Below are positions 33,495 through 45,688 of a stretch of DNA of 64,000 nucleotides, piece by piece. The translations under genes were made by a program, and so were the position numbers. A model generated the notes under the pieces. The model saw only the letters and a list, made by a program, of their open reading frames with translations, made no database searches and had not been told where the DNA came from. Each line of letters begins with the position of its first letter. Within the stretch, counting starts at the first letter, position 1. Source of the DNA: Rostrohypoxylon terebratum (lineage: Eukaryota; Ascomycota; Sordariomycetes; Xylariales; Hypoxylaceae). The stretch spans positions 1 through 64,000 of the forward strand of contig MU385889.1 of NCBI GenBank assembly GCA_022497145.1, in the 5' to 3' direction.

Positions 33495-36150
33495 ATGTGG
33501 CTTTTGGAGAACGAAGGCGAAGCACTTGACGGTAGGAAACACATCACATGCAATCCATTCATGAACCCTTTACTCTAACTTATCGTTCTCGACTGCTGAC
33601 ATAAATATCATCGTCTAGGTAAGCGGCTTTGGCTGCGACCCGGAAAACGATATCTCTTCGGTCGAACTGTTGCTGAACGTATGCGATTCCTTCTACCTAC
33701 TACAAATTAATAGTACCACCGCGAGGATACCAAGGACTAACAAGGAGATAGCTGGCCAGCTTGCCATCAAAGGAGAAGGCGCCGAGAGAGTCTCGCGCAA
33801 ACATGTTACTATTCAGGTTGACGACGTGGCCGAAGGCGATGGTGTATGGTGTCCCGAATATATCAGAAACTGTGATGTTTATTAACGAAACGTGTTAGGA
33901 AATTGTGTCGAGGCGTTCACGCGTCACCGTCGAGGATCTAGGTTCCAAGGGTGGAACGTGGATTAACAACGAAAAAGTCAAGGGTGAAAAGCGCATTCTT
34001 TCGCAAGACGTTAATGTCCTTCAGATGGGGTCTTTCGCTTCTAAGTTTCGGTATGTACTCTCCTATTAGCATGCATGATATACACACAATCACTAATGGT
34101 GGATACCTATCACAGCGTCATTTGGTTTCCTGTCGTCTTGAGTTTCTCCTTTACCGCCAAAGAAATTCAGGCAAACCCCTTGTCGAAACTACAAGAAGAC
34201 CTCGAGCAACTCGATATCAAGTTTCTCGCCGACTATGACCAGTCCACCACCCATGTAGTATCAAGGAAGAGAAATGTACCAAAGACATTACAGGCCCTTG
34301 TCAACGGCCGCTACATTGTTACCTCGGAATTTTATGATACTATCATCACTGCTGCAACACTTGAGGATGCTGGTGATGGTGTGACTACCAGTACGTTGGA
34401 GACTGACTTCGATGCAAATTGGCCAGATGCCATGAAATTTGTCCCACCACCAGGCGATGAAGCAGTTCCGAGACCTATTGAAGCATTCGCACCCAACCCC
34501 AACCGCGCTGAAATTTTCCGTGGTTATACGTTCATATTCTACAATGTTAAGCAATATGACAATTTACTAGGACCTATAACTAATGGTGGAGGCAAAGCAC
34601 TGCTCAAAGAAGTTGCCCAGGGAAAGACGAATATTGACGACTTCATCAAGTATGTGAAAGAAGTTGCAGGGGAGAAAGGCTTAGGAGAGTTCGAAGATGG
34701 AAGTGAAGGGAAAGGTGTTGTCGTCGTTAGATGGATCCCCGATCCGCCCAACGAATGGTTTAACAACTTTTACCGGACAGTTTCTCAGAGACTAGACCAA
34801 CGACTCATTGAACAAAAGGAATTCCTCGACGCCATTCTCAACAACGATGCTACTGGTTTGCGGCGACCCCTCCAGGCTGAAACAGCACTTGATGCACCAC
34901 AAGTCGAACTGCAACCTCCAACGGCGCAGGACGCTATGGAAATAGATGACCATAACACTTCGGTTCAGCAGCAAATACCTCCATTACGAAGACGGGCAAG
35001 AGGACCCGTCAAAAGTCGTTTCAAGGGGTTCGATGTAGATCTAGAAGACGATGACTTCCCAGACGCCGCGCCGGCCGTTCTAGAGCCTCCGGCATCCAAC
35101 GTAGAATCATCGCAAGAAGGCCTTTTCGTATCGCAAAATATCGCGCCAGAAGAGCCAGAAGAACTCGTTCCCACTAGTAGACAATCACAGCGAAAGCGCC
35201 GCGCTCCTGCACCACCTGAGTCTCAGGATATGATAGACAACTTTGCACCCACAGCGGCGCAAGTTAAGCGTCGTCGCATCGCTGCTGGAGAGGATCCCAT
35301 ACCTCGGCAACCAACACCGGAGACGGCTTCAATTGCAGAGTCGCAGAAGCCTAAAGCTAAGGCTCCAAAAGTGAAAAAGGAGATCGATGTTCTCGATCTA
35401 GCGCGACAGCATCGTGAGGAGGCCGAAGCCCGAGCGAAGGCTGAGAGGGAGGAACTTGCCACTGTCCCTGAAGATCTTGATTTGGCAGAAATCCGCCGTT
35501 TGCATATTGAAGAACCGATAGAAGTGCGGCAAGCGTCGACCGCGCGCACACGGGAACAGGATATAGCTGACGGTCGTTGGGATCCCGCATGGAACGGGCG
35601 AAAGAATTTCAAGAAGTTCCGGCAAAAAGGCGCCCCCCTTGGCCGAGCACCGCAAAGAATAATAGTGGCGTTGGAAGAAGTCAAGACCAAAGGCTTCGGT
35701 ATTGGTGATGATTATTGGTTAGAGGATGAGAGCCAGCAACGGAAGAGAAAGAGGCCGAGTCAGACGCATAGCCAGAGCCAGAGCACGTTCGAGAAGGAGA
35801 GCACGAGTGGTCGCTCAAAGGAGCCGGAAAAACAGAAGCCGAGGTTACCTGCCGGCATCCTTCCTGCAATTGATAGTAGCGACGACGAGGATCCAGATAT
35901 GAATGATGAGGAAGATGCCATCATCACTTCTGCACCGAGGGCACGAACGACTAGAGCCTCGCAACAAACGTCGCAGTCAGCACGGACAACATCACAGGGC
36001 ACGTCTACAAAAACGCAACCCTCTCGGGTATCCAAACGGCCGGCTCCGCCTGCTAAGGAGCAACCTGCGAAGAGGTCTCGGATCGGATTTGTTGCCGATA
36101 GCGATGACGAGAGCGATGACGGGTTGCGCTTTAGATTTGGGAAGAGGTGA
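33495..36150 (+). CDS. NBS1: DNA-repair protein NBS1/Xrs2 ortholog (MRN complex)
   Basis: Five exons: 33495-33531, 33619-33678, 33752-33843, 33899-34050, 34116-36150, total 2376 nt, 791 aa. The FHA domain is spread over the first four: GKRYLFGRT, VSRKHVTI, GSKGGTWINNEK. A BRCT-like region follows (about 115-215: IWFPVVLSFS, DIKFLADYDQSTTHVVSRKR, ALVNGRYIVTSEFYD). The middle is disordered and acidic with a possible nuclear basic stretch. The Mre11-binding-type motif KNFKKFRQKG lies at about residue 609. The extreme C-terminus is acidic then FRF (DSDDESDDGLRFRFGKR), matching the Tel1/ATM-binding pattern of Nbs1. This domain order identifies the MRN subunit that recruits the complex to double-strand breaks and activates Tel1. 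The short 5' exons were placed from FHA motifs and frame. Confidence 0.93.
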
Positions 36151-36447
36151 GGGATCTGTTAGCTTGATATGTCATTCGTCTTCTATCGGGGGACCTAATT
36201 CTATGCGGGTATCTGATTTCTATATATCGATCTCCTGGCTTTACTACTGGCAAACCGTGAAAAGTAATAAAACCGCCTGTGCCATCCTGAGCACTCGTGA
36301 AAATGAGCTTTTGCCTATTATATGCTCGCCGTTCTAGTAAATGCGCTGACCGACGCCATGCTATGCTTTGTCCATGTCCCATTCCCCATCATCGTACCGT
36401 GACCATTACCCCTTCACTTTTCCCTGAATAATAAGAGAGACACCGGT

Positions 36448-37557
36448 TTAATCCATAGCATCCATATCTCCCGTGCTCGTAGCCTCATGCTCCTCGACCA
36501 GCAACCCAATCATACAACTCGAAAGCATCGTCTCGTAGTTAACCCAGGGGTGTATCTCCCCAAACAGCTTCGACCCGTCGCGGCCAGCCACACGCAGTAG
36601 CTCGGGTTCCCCGCCCGGATGGAAGGGCAGGTACGGCGTGATGTTGTAGACGCGGCCGCCCAATGCGGTCCAGGCGTCCTTGCCCTTGCGCCCCGTCTGC
36701 CGTCGCAGCATGCTCGGCGTCACGCGCAGGTAGGGCGCCCCGGGCCCTAGGTTTCGTAGGTCGGAGGACGGGTGGTTGGCTAGACGGGCCCAGTCTAGCG
36801 GGCTGCGGCCGGGCTCTAACGTCACTTTGCGCGACGGCTTCGCCGGCTTGCTGCTGTGCGTCGGCGGCGGCGCGAGGGTCGAGGTGCCCGGCTGTCGGTC
36901 GTATTGGTGTTGTTGCCGGTTTGGCAGCGGGGGGCCGCGGGCGGGCACGCCGAAGCTGCTGCCGGAGTTGTTGGTTAGGTTGTTGAGGACGGGAGGGCAT
37001 GGCGGGGGACGCATGGCTCCTGGTGCAAGTGCGGGCGCGGCGAGAGCTGGCGCTGAAGGCTGGGGGGGAGGAGAGGGCGCGGAGAGAGTCGGGAGAGCGG
37101 CGGGTGTGGTTTGGGCTTCGGTGGCGCGTGCGATGGCTGCGGACGAGGCAGGTGGAGAGGGTGAAAGGGTGAAGGAGGGTATGCTTTCTCCATCTAGATT
37201 TATCGAGGGCGTTGCTTTGGGAGTTGTTTGTGGAGATGCGCTTGCTGCTGTTCCGTTATTTGGTTGTTGTGTTGTGGGCTTTGTCGAGATAGCCGGAGGT
37301 GGCATGGCTGGTGCCGTTGCTGGTGCCAGTGCCGATATGTTTGGTGGTTCATTGTTATTGTTCCGAGTTCCCATTGTGCTTGACTCATCCTCTTGGCCAA
37401 TGCTCGTTTCGGCTTGGTTAGGACGACGCGTGGTTGGATGCTGTTGAATTCTCGGGTCACCTCGCCATATTGCCAAGAAAGTCTGAATGAAGGACGGTTT
37501 CCAGATGGCAGCGTAGACCACGGACGCCAAAACCAGCGATAAGCCTACGAGAGCCAT
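36448..37557 (-). CDS. Cytochrome b5-domain protein with long Pro-rich linker
   Basis: Single exon, 369 aa. An N-terminal membrane helix (MALVGLSLVLASVVYAAIWK) acts as signal anchor. It is followed by about 210 residues that are Pro/Ala/Gln/Ser-rich and disordered, with GC-rich coding. The C-terminal cytochrome b5-like heme domain (about 260-355) contains VTPSMLRRQTGRKGKDAW, GGRVYNITPYLPFHPGGEPE with the axial His in HPGG, and the second His probably in GEIHPWVNYETML. This resembles the MAPR/IRC21-type fungal b5 proteins. A role in sterol, heme or P450 electron transfer at the ER is inference. It is convergent with NBS1 (297 bp). Long antisense open frames over this GC-rich gene are artefacts. 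Confidence 0.9.
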   Translation of the reverse strand: MALVGLSLVLASVVYAAIWKPSFIQTFLAIWRGDPRIQQHPTTRRPNQAETSIGQEDESSTMGTRNNNNEPPNISALAPATAPAMPPPAISTKPTTQQPNNGTAASASPQTTPKATPSINLDGESIPSFTLSPSPPASSAAIARATEAQTTPAALPTLSAPSPPPQPSAPALAAPALAPGAMRPPPCPPVLNNLTNNSGSSFGVPARGPPLPNRQQHQYDRQPGTSTLAPPPTHSSKPAKPSRKVTLEPGRSPLDWARLANHPSSDLRNLGPGAPYLRVTPSMLRRQTGRKGKDAWTALGGRVYNITPYLPFHPGGEPELLRVAGRDGSKLFGEIHPWVNYETMLSSCMIGLLVEEHEATSTGDMDAMD

Positions 37558-39092
37558 AATCGCGATTTGGCGGTACGTGAGACAACACGCTTCCCTCCCT
37601 TTCTTCCGTGCAAGCTGCTATTACTTATACGAGCTGTTATCACTTCTGCGGTCTGAAAGTAGTGTGAATGCGGATGGAATTCTTGTCACTAGTATAAAGG
37701 TTTTGTGTAAACTTTTGCTAGTTTCGGATGATTAATGAGTGTAAGTGACGTCGTGACTTCCCCTGGGCCCTGGTTGTTTTTCAAGTTCAAATTTCATCCG
37801 AACTAAGAATTCAAGTACGTAGTTTGGTGTTGGTAATGTGGTACAAGACAGTCCCGACAGCGGGCCTAGCCGATGGGTCGCGATTATTATAAAAAAATAA
37901 AAAAAAAAAAGGACTCGGGAGTCGGGATCCGGATGTGTTCTAAATTGGTGGGTGTTGGTGCAATCGAAGCACGATTCCAACCAAAGTTTACAGGGGACGG
38001 CGCTGTTAAATTTAGCCCACACGTGCACATGCCAGACATGTCAAACGTCAAACTACCAGTACCTACTAGGTACCTAGTAATATTACCACTACTACATAGT
38101 AGGCAATTCTGGGTTATTATGGGTTATTAGACTCCTGTTATAAACCCCTAACAATAAACTGCGGGGGAACTGGTGGGCATTCTTCGCAGCACAACCAATG
38201 CTAGGCTCTAGCGCATGAATAAATAATCTTCATAGCTAACAGGAGGGGGGATAAGTGCAGATCTACGCACGTTAAACATGAAAAACATGTGTATTTTGTG
38301 TATTTATGTATTTAGACGTATGTTTAAAAAATCACAGAACTTGGAACGTCATATTTTTTTCAATGGGGCATTTCTTTTATGTACTATGTATGGTTTCCCC
38401 TTTCTCTCTCGGGTATGCACTCAGATTAAATTTCTAAAAAAAAAATCAATATTTCTCGTCCCAATTGACTTTTCTTCCTCTTTCCATCCTCCCCTATTGT
38501 TTAATTGTCTATTATCGGTACCTCCCTCGAACGCTTCCGTTCCCATTGAACTTCCGAGGCCATTACAATTGTGTGTCTTTTATCTTATCGTATATGTACA
38601 TCGAGTACCTACCTAGTAGTACATACTACTACTACGTACTACATGGCGGTATCGTTGTAGCCGTCGGTTAGTAGCATCCCACCAGGCTAAAAGTTCGAAC
38701 TGCCTCCAGATACAAGTTTAGCTCGGTCGCAACTGTCTATTAGGTCCATTAGGCGTTGGATTGGGTTGGGATAGGCCTGCTTCTTGTATTTGTGGGGACC
38801 TTCCTCCGTTCAGCCTTCCTCTTCTTGGTACTTCGTACCCAATCCCCCAATCCTCAATCCATCATATATGCACACCAAACATGGGTTCGTAATACCGAAT
38901 AATTATCTCTTTAAACCTTACCTACCTAGACCATACACCATACACCATACAACCCCATAACACCTTACAACTTACATACAACGCGACTTTTCTTCCTTCC
39001 CACACATCCAACATTCAACATCCGGCTCACAACAGCTTCCAGTCACACGCGCTCCCAACTCGTATCGCCAATCGACGACAATCAAGCCCGGG
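37558..39092. other. Intergenic, 1.5 kb, no secure gene
   Basis: Promoter of the b5 gene and upstream of the coiled-coil gene. Poly-A runs occur at about 37893-37911 and 38439. A frame without ATG is open from 38961 into the next gene. The start of that gene may lie here. Confidence 0.4.
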
Positions 39093-41408
39093 TTGAAAAG
39101 GTTACCTTCTACCGAATCTTTAACGTCAATTGGATCCAGAACAGCCGGTAAGAGTTCGGGTCCAAGCAAGGGCACACCATTCAGTACCAGCACACGGACA
39201 GGGGCAAAGACAAGACCGACAATAATCACTACCACAACCGCCACAGTCGCCAAGACTACCATAACAACAACAACAACAACAACAACAACTGCTTCATCCT
39301 CCTCTTCGAGAACAGTTCTCAGGAGACGAGACCAAAATGCTGGACCTGTTGCAGGGCTACCTTTGAAGGAGCTAGGAACAGGAAAAATGCCCTACGATAC
39401 ACCTTCATCACCACCACCTCCACAGTCAAATGGGAACGCGAATAGACCCCAGATGCCGTCACTCAGCGCCGCTGCTGCGAGGGCTGTAAATAGGAATCCT
39501 CTGACGCCTAAGATCGCCTCCAAGACTCAGCAGACACCTACCTTATCTAATGTTGCAACGCCCGCGAACCGGCGTCAGCAACATCCTACTCTAGTCGCCG
39601 CTAGCCGAGATGTCCCATCTAACCGGTCAGTCCATATCGACGATTCCTCCTTCGTTCCTCACCTAAGCATCAATGTCACCCCCCGTTCTGGCTCGAGGCA
39701 GAACCGTGTTGACAGTGCCAATAGCACACCCAATGGAACTCCGAACCCGGAGCGGTCAGAACCCTGGGATCCTAGGTCGAGTTTCTGTTTGCCGAGTCCA
39801 AGAATTGACGGAGGTACTACGAGGAGATCCGGTACTTTTAGCTCCATCTCGCCGGACGCAGGTGGCAACGGGAGATATGATTCCTCTCATAATCCGGAGT
39901 CCAAATTCTTCCATGCAAGCGACGTAAAGCCTTCTCGCCCAGCATCTTCCTCCAAAATAACCCAGACCAAGGGGCCAACTTTCTTCTATGCCAACGGAAA
40001 CACGATAGAGAATAATAAACCCACTTCGCCGACTTCATTCGCACCAAACCTTAGCCACTCGCAAGACAACATTTCAACCAAGTTTATGTACGCCAATGGG
40101 ACACCGGAAATGCGACAAACTCCGACGCCTCCAATTTCGCGCAGTTCTGGTTCAGTAGTGTCGGTAGCTCCTAAAGCACCTGCTAGTCGCCCATCAACGA
40201 ATCCCTCAAACGTCAACCACACTCACACACAAAGACCCAACTCCCCGGCAAAGTTGGCATCACAAGTTCCGCAAACATCCACCAAGCCTAACAGTGCAGG
40301 CCGTTCGCAAGTTCTAGCCGCGCCCCAGTTAGGGCCATCTCCCGGACTCCGCCGATCTAGTACCGGCACATCGCGGAATGGCGGACATTCTCGCGCTGGG
40401 AGTTTAGTAAAAGGAGACTCCTTTTCCAGCACCCCGAAATTGATAAGCGTTCAAATGTCGCCAGATGTATCTCCCCCCATCACCGTCCCCTCCACACCCG
40501 CTCCTTTGACTTTAGCTTCAATCATACAAGCGGCCGAGGATTTTGCAGAAAGCGCCGAGTCCGAAACCCCAGATGAAGTTGGATCCGGTTTGCAGAGTCC
40601 TGCCAAATCAGCTCACTCTGCCGAACCGATCAACGAATTGGTTGCAAATGCGAGACGCGAGCGCAAGGTTCAGGACTTACAGATCACAAATGCATCGCTC
40701 GAAGCTATTAACAGGACACTGGAACGCCAATTGCGGAAGCAGACGACAGAGTTGAGAAGATTTCGGCGTTTATCGCGTGCTGGTCGGCTCTCCCTGCCAA
40801 CTACGATGTCAGGCCGAACGTCATTAGATACATTTTCAGAGCATGCGATAGGGACAATGGACCTTTCCGATCTCGACGAACAGTCTGAGGTGGCCAAGGT
40901 GGCCAAGGAGGAGAAGGAGAAGGAGAAGAAAGAGGACGAAGAAGAAGCTGGAGATGATTCATCTTTGGAGAGCGATTCGGCATCTGGATCCCTTAGCCCG
41001 AGTATAGTCGCGGAAAGAGACGCTAAGCATAGGAGACGAGACGAAGAGCGGTTACAAGTAGACTTATCTAAACATCAACAACTCCTTATCGACTCTCAGA
41101 AGATCAACCAAAGCATCATGAGGTGTCTTGATTGGACGGAGGAGCTCATCAACGAAGGCAAGAAAGCCCTCGAGTATCATGTCAGGGCTAGTGATGTGGA
41201 ATTAGGTGGAAGAGTGTTGGTAGTAGATCCGTTGGATGACGAGGATGATCGACCCATAACATCGGACGGCTCTCGCGATGATACCTCCTCTATGCTCGAT
41301 GAAATACTCGACGAGAAATCTTTGGAAGGCGCTGGGAGGCTAGCAGGTTGGAACTTCGAGAGGCAGGATAGGGATAGCGGCATAGAGCTTCCTGCCGATG
41401 GTGACTAG
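39093..41408 (+). CDS. Ser/Thr/Pro-rich protein with C-terminal coiled coil (start uncertain)
   Basis: A 771-codon open frame whose first codon is TTG, not ATG, and with no ATG up to an in-frame stop at 38958. Either an upstream exon supplies the start or translation begins at the ATG at 39387 (MPYDTPSSPPPP). The first 500 residues are low-complexity: Ser/Thr/Asn/Pro-rich, with a poly-Thr tract from ACA repeats. Around 40640-40770 is a basic coiled coil (ANARRERKVQDLQITNASLE, RTLERQLRKQTTELRRF). An acidic run (KEEKEKEKKEDEEEAGDDS) follows, and then a helical segment ending in LDWTEELINEGKKALEYH. There is no signal peptide or membrane segment. It looks like a conserved fungal protein of unknown function, probably cytosolic or cytoskeletal by composition only. 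Confidence 0.75.
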   Translation: MKRLPSTESLTSIGSRTAGKSSGPSKGTPFSTSTRTGAKTRPTIITTTTATVAKTTITTTTTTTTTASSSSSRTVLRRRDQNAGPVAGLPLKELGTGKMPYDTPSSPPPPQSNGNANRPQMPSLSAAAARAVNRNPLTPKIASKTQQTPTLSNVATPANRRQQHPTLVAASRDVPSNRSVHIDDSSFVPHLSINVTPRSGSRQNRVDSANSTPNGTPNPERSEPWDPRSSFCLPSPRIDGGTTRRSGTFSSISPDAGGNGRYDSSHNPESKFFHASDVKPSRPASSSKITQTKGPTFFYANGNTIENNKPTSPTSFAPNLSHSQDNISTKFMYANGTPEMRQTPTPPISRSSGSVVSVAPKAPASRPSTNPSNVNHTHTQRPNSPAKLASQVPQTSTKPNSAGRSQVLAAPQLGPSPGLRRSSTGTSRNGGHSRAGSLVKGDSFSSTPKLISVQMSPDVSPPITVPSTPAPLTLASIIQAAEDFAESAESETPDEVGSGLQSPAKSAHSAEPINELVANARRERKVQDLQITNASLEAINRTLERQLRKQTTELRRFRRLSRAGRLSLPTTMSGRTSLDTFSEHAIGTMDLSDLDEQSEVAKVAKEEKEKEKKEDEEEAGDDSSLESDSASGSLSPSIVAERDAKHRRRDEERLQVDLSKHQQLLIDSQKINQSIMRCLDWTEELINEGKKALEYHVRASDVELGGRVLVVDPLDDEDDRPITSDGSRDDTSSMLDEILDEKSLEGAGRLAGWNFERQDRDSGIELPADGD

Positions 41409-42697
41409 AGTTCAAAAAAAAAAGTTGCGAGAGTTTCGCAGCTACATCACACTAATATTCTTACGACAGATACCTATATATCTTTCAACTTTGGATACGA
41501 TTCATTTACAACATTTAAGACACCAACTGCGGCGACTTCGGAGGTTACATTACCGTACGGGGCCGCCACATTCTTCGTTGGATTCCACAATCACCATTTT
41601 CTTTGTATTCAGTGTAACATCAACATCAACAGCAACAGCAACAGCAACATTAACATTAACATTAACGGATACCCCCCAAAATCATTCACGGAAAGGCGCA
41701 GGGTCGGTAGACCAATCTCCACACCACTTTGACAGAAAGCCAATCTTTCCTATCCGAGTCTCACAATGATACCCCAGAATAATGAATCAAGAAGCCGAAG
41801 AGTACAAACGCCCGACATAGAAAATAATGGAGGGTAGACAGACACCTGAAGAAGGTGAACGCGAGTTCTATCAGGAGCTATAATTTTTTTGGTGATATCC
41901 ATATACATTCAATGTCGATTATGAAGGAATTGCCTTCAGGGGCGTATGCGATAGAAGCTACCAACCAGAGAGTACTCGGATGAGATCAGGTCGGCGAATT
42001 GAGAATAGTCTAGCTTGCATGGGACTCTACGTTGGCAATCAGGCAACAAATACAATCCAATCCATTTCTAATTTCTATAAATTTCGTGTTAAGTCTAATC
42101 GTGATCATCTCCTTCCAAGTAACTATGCCCCTCCTCTTCGAAGTGAAAATCGTGCTTCATTCCTTCACCAGGGATGGACCAAGGATGTCTGGTTGCCTAC
42201 CTACCTAAGGTGTCCATCATTTCTAATTACCGATTGATAAGTAGCTATGCCTTTCTCACGAGCGAATTTACAAGAAAGATGATTTCCAGGGGAAGAATTC
42301 CAAGGGGGGTTGTGAATTATATCTCAGAGTAGAGATGATGTGGGCGTTGATAACTAAGAGAGCCCCTCCGCCGCCTTCTACCAAAGCCGCCCCACAGACC
42401 AATCTACAATCCTCGACGTTCTTATGATTTGTCCTCCGTGGAGGCAAGTGTCACGACACTTGATGCGTCCTTGCGTACTTCCTCATACTTTGGGTCCACT
42501 AGCAACCTAAAAGTCTCGCTAGCTTCCTGTTCCTGCTCATGTTCCTGTCCAACGCAAACTGGTTGGGTCAACTTGTATACAATTGAGCCTCATCTCAGTT
42601 TTTCAGGCGATCAGGGAGTCTTCCCTAGTAACTCTCGTTCATTTCCGAGTGGCCTACGAAGGTCCATCTATTTTCCATGGTACGACATGGACGTCGA
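41409..42697. other. 3' spacer between convergent genes
   Basis: No gene seen. It contains a hexamer run (aacatc, aacagc, aacatt) at 41616-41666 and scattered AT-rich sequence. The open frames here are short and unremarkable. Confidence 0.5.
41616..41666. repeat. Degenerate hexamer tandem repeat
   Basis: Units aacatc, aacagc and aacatt in three successive blocks, probably in the 3' untranslated region of the coiled-coil gene. Confidence 0.85.
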
Positions 42698-44379
42698 CTA
42701 AGAACTTTCCTTGGTCGCATCGGCAGGTATATTACCTGCTTCCGCTGCACTGATATTTCTTGCCTTGGTGGAATCCTTGTCCTTATCTTTACCCTTCTTC
42801 TTCGAATCTTTTTCTTTCTTTATGGCTGCCTCGGCAACCAATTGCTCGAAGGCCATGTAGTCGCCTTCTTCCTCGGGCGTCCTTTGAGCCTATCAGCTTG
42901 TCAGTAAAACATGGCCCGTAAAAGATGTATATGTCAAACTTCGCGGGGGCTAGACATGGAGCATACCTTTTGGAAGATGTCAGCAATGAGCACCAAGGCT
43001 TCGGCGCGCTCTAATCGCTTGCTTAGAGGCACTTTCTTGTCGTGTAGCACAGTATCGCAAACCTCACGCAGAACACTCTGGATCTCAAACTTGCTGCCTC
43101 GCCATGCGGCGGTCAGGATCTTGCCAGTAACTCTGCGCTCATACTCAATCTTTTTCTCGTCGGTCCATTCCTCGCCTCCTGCTTGCTCCATGCGAGCCAT
43201 TTCCTCCATGGTTTGCTGAGCGTCGATAGCGGAGGAGATCGTATTCCAGGTGTCCTTGACAAGGGTACCCTTATCCTTCATGCGGCTGAAGAAACCGCCG
43301 ATACCGAGGAACTTCTGGGATTTAAGGAGCGCCGTTGCTTTCGAAAAGTATACGGCTCCGATAGCGTGCATAATATCGAGACCGAAACTCTCCATCTTCA
43401 GATTCTCAACCTCGAGACGTGTCTTGGCCTGGAAAGCCTTAGTAACATCAGGGCCTTTGTCCGTCTCGGTCCATACCGATATACGGTCGATGAGCTTGCG
43501 AGCGAGGGTGTCAACACGTTCTTGGCGAATTCTGGCACGTTCCTTCTCGTACGCGGCTAATTGCTCGCGCTGTTCCTTGGTAAGCCCACCCTTCTTCCTC
43601 TCCTTCCTTCGCAACTCCTTTTCTTCCTCCGTCTGGTCCATTAGGTGAGCATCATCAGCCGGACGATCCATGAGCGCAGGTCTGATAGGTATAGCATGCC
43701 TTGAGGGCGTCGAGCTGCCAGGCGTAGGGATTCCGGGAGTCGAAGCGCCGGAAGGACTAGGAGAGGGCGAAGCACCTCGCGGGGGTAGGTTTGGTTTCTC
43801 CGAAGGGGCAGAGTGTTGTGTTGCGGAGGCCGGCTTCTCGGGTTCATCTTCGACTACGACAGCGGGTGGCACACCGGTGGCAGCAGGCGTTTTCGTGCTT
43901 TCTCGGATAGCTTCTTCGGTGCCTGGGAATTCGGCTTCATCGTCCTCAGCTTCTTCCCCAGACATAGTGATGTCCATGGTGGTAGTAAGATCCTTCATTA
44001 AGCTAATTTCTCCAATCCAATCGACGAAGGCATCGCCGCCAAATATACTACTAAAGAACTCGGAGGGATCAACAAAGCCTTCGGTAGGTTTGGCGCTATC
44101 CTTGCCATATTTGTCGTAAGCTTTTCTCAGGTCGGAATCTGAAAGCACTTGGTAGGCCTCTCCGATGGCTTGGAATTTTTCATGGGCAGTGGGGTCATTC
44201 GGGTTCTTGTCTAAGTGTGGGTTTGTTAGTGGAATCTTTTAGGAAATAGAGAGTATATGTTGTTTGCGCGAACCTGGATGGTGGACGATGGCAAGCTTGC
44301 GATAAGCCTTCTTGATCTCTAACTCAGTCGCAGTAGGCTTAACGCCTAAGACATCGTAGTATGCCGTATCAACCACCAT
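42698..44379 (-). CDS. DnaJ/Hsp40 with DnaJ-X domain, Caj1/Djp1 type
   Basis: Three exons (minus): 44274-44379, 42967-44210, 42698-42889, total 1542 nt, 513 aa. The J domain is at residues about 6-72: YYDVLGVKPTATELEIKKAY, the HPD tripeptide created by splicing (IVHHP-DKNP), and EAYQVLSDSDLRKAYDKYG. Next comes a Gly/Phe-like turn region (FFSSIFGGDAFVDWIGEI), an acidic and Pro-rich linker, and the DnaJ-X domain with KLIDRISVWTETDKGPDV, FGLDIMHAIGAVYFSKATAL and the C-terminal charged helix. It lacks a zinc finger, so type III/Caj1-Djp1 like. Yeast Djp1 acts in peroxisomal protein import and mitochondrial protein delivery; Caj1 binds membranes. The Lys/Asp-rich end (KKEKDSKKKGKDKDKDS) is typical. 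Confidence 0.95.
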
Positions 44380-45688
44380 GCTTGCCTCTTCCTAGTTGTT
44401 GTCGAGGGTCGAGGATCGAGGGGCGAAAAGGGAGAGAATATGCAAAGGTTATGTCTATTGTATCTGTTGTATGGTGTTGCGGGGATTTGATGCACGATAG
44501 TACCTATACGATAGTACGATAGGACTTGAATAGGATACCTATACGCGGGGCGTCACTATTAACAAACTGTCGAGATAGGATAATCGAAATAGGATAAAAA
44601 GCACAATGGAGACGATGGGGAAGATTCCAAGGTACGACGAATGTCAAGAAAGAATTTGGGTATTGTGTTATTTTAGGAGTTGGGTCCAAATCGATAGACG
44701 GAACAATCAGACATCAGGTATCGTTTTTACTTTTACAAACGGCGAACGGTGAATGGTGAAATGGTAGTGGATGGGTAGGAGGGAAAAGGAAGAGGAAGGG
44801 AAAAAAATAAGCTATGACGAATGTCAGTTCAGCAGGTCTAGCAGGTCTAGCAGGTTTAGCACTCAATTTACTCAATTTAGTCGGGTACACCCCGCTGACC
44901 TTGAGGCTTGAAAGTACTACTATGTAAAAAGTAGTATAAATGGACCCCATGTGTGGCACAGTGTTCCATAGCCACATTCATCCCCTTGTATCTTCTAGAA
45001 CCTGAAGGACCTACGGTATCTCAGCCACTAATTTCATGTGCACGATTACGTATATGGGCACTTGCATTATACCTGAACATGTATATACTACTTACTATAC
45101 ATGTCTACTACATAATACTACTATTGCATCGTACTTATACAAAGACACATGGGACATTTATGTCGTAATATTAGAAACATATCTCATGAAAAAGTCAACT
45201 TGTATCATGGCCTTGGAAGTTGACAAAATATATGAAATTAGGTACTGACATGTGAGCGGTATTCAAGTACATGTAACGGCGGGGTCATATCATGTACAGT
45301 GTACTTCGTATTATGTAGTAGCTTGCCCCGCCATCTCAAGTGACAGACCATAAAGATTTTCTGTCTGAATTTCTCCATTATTTATACTTGAAAGACAATC
45401 TATATCATGACTGCAAACGGCAATTATCGAATAAGTTTGGAGAACAACATGATAATTCCTCTGTGTCAATTCAATACCGTGGCCCTCAGCACCATCCAAC
45501 GATTTCAATGTTGCTATATACCTACCTATGTATGCATTGCAGAAAAAGAGAGGTACATATATAGTACATCGGCCAAGACTCGATCATTTTGAAGCGCGTT
45601 GGGAACTTGGAAGCAAGTTAGCCTAGGACTTCTACTATCTACACGTGCAGACGTGCTAGTACATATAGTTGAAAACCCCAACATCAGC
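44380..45688. other. Intergenic, no gene seen
   Basis: Promoter of the DnaJ gene and 3' flank of the epimerase/reductase gene. Open frames on either strand are short and have no recognisable content. Confidence 0.5.

Noticed and set aside
36776..37447. 223-codon antisense open frame
   Set aside because: It lies wholly within the GC-rich b5-domain gene, has a Gly/Ala/Arg composition and no domain; it is a shadow.
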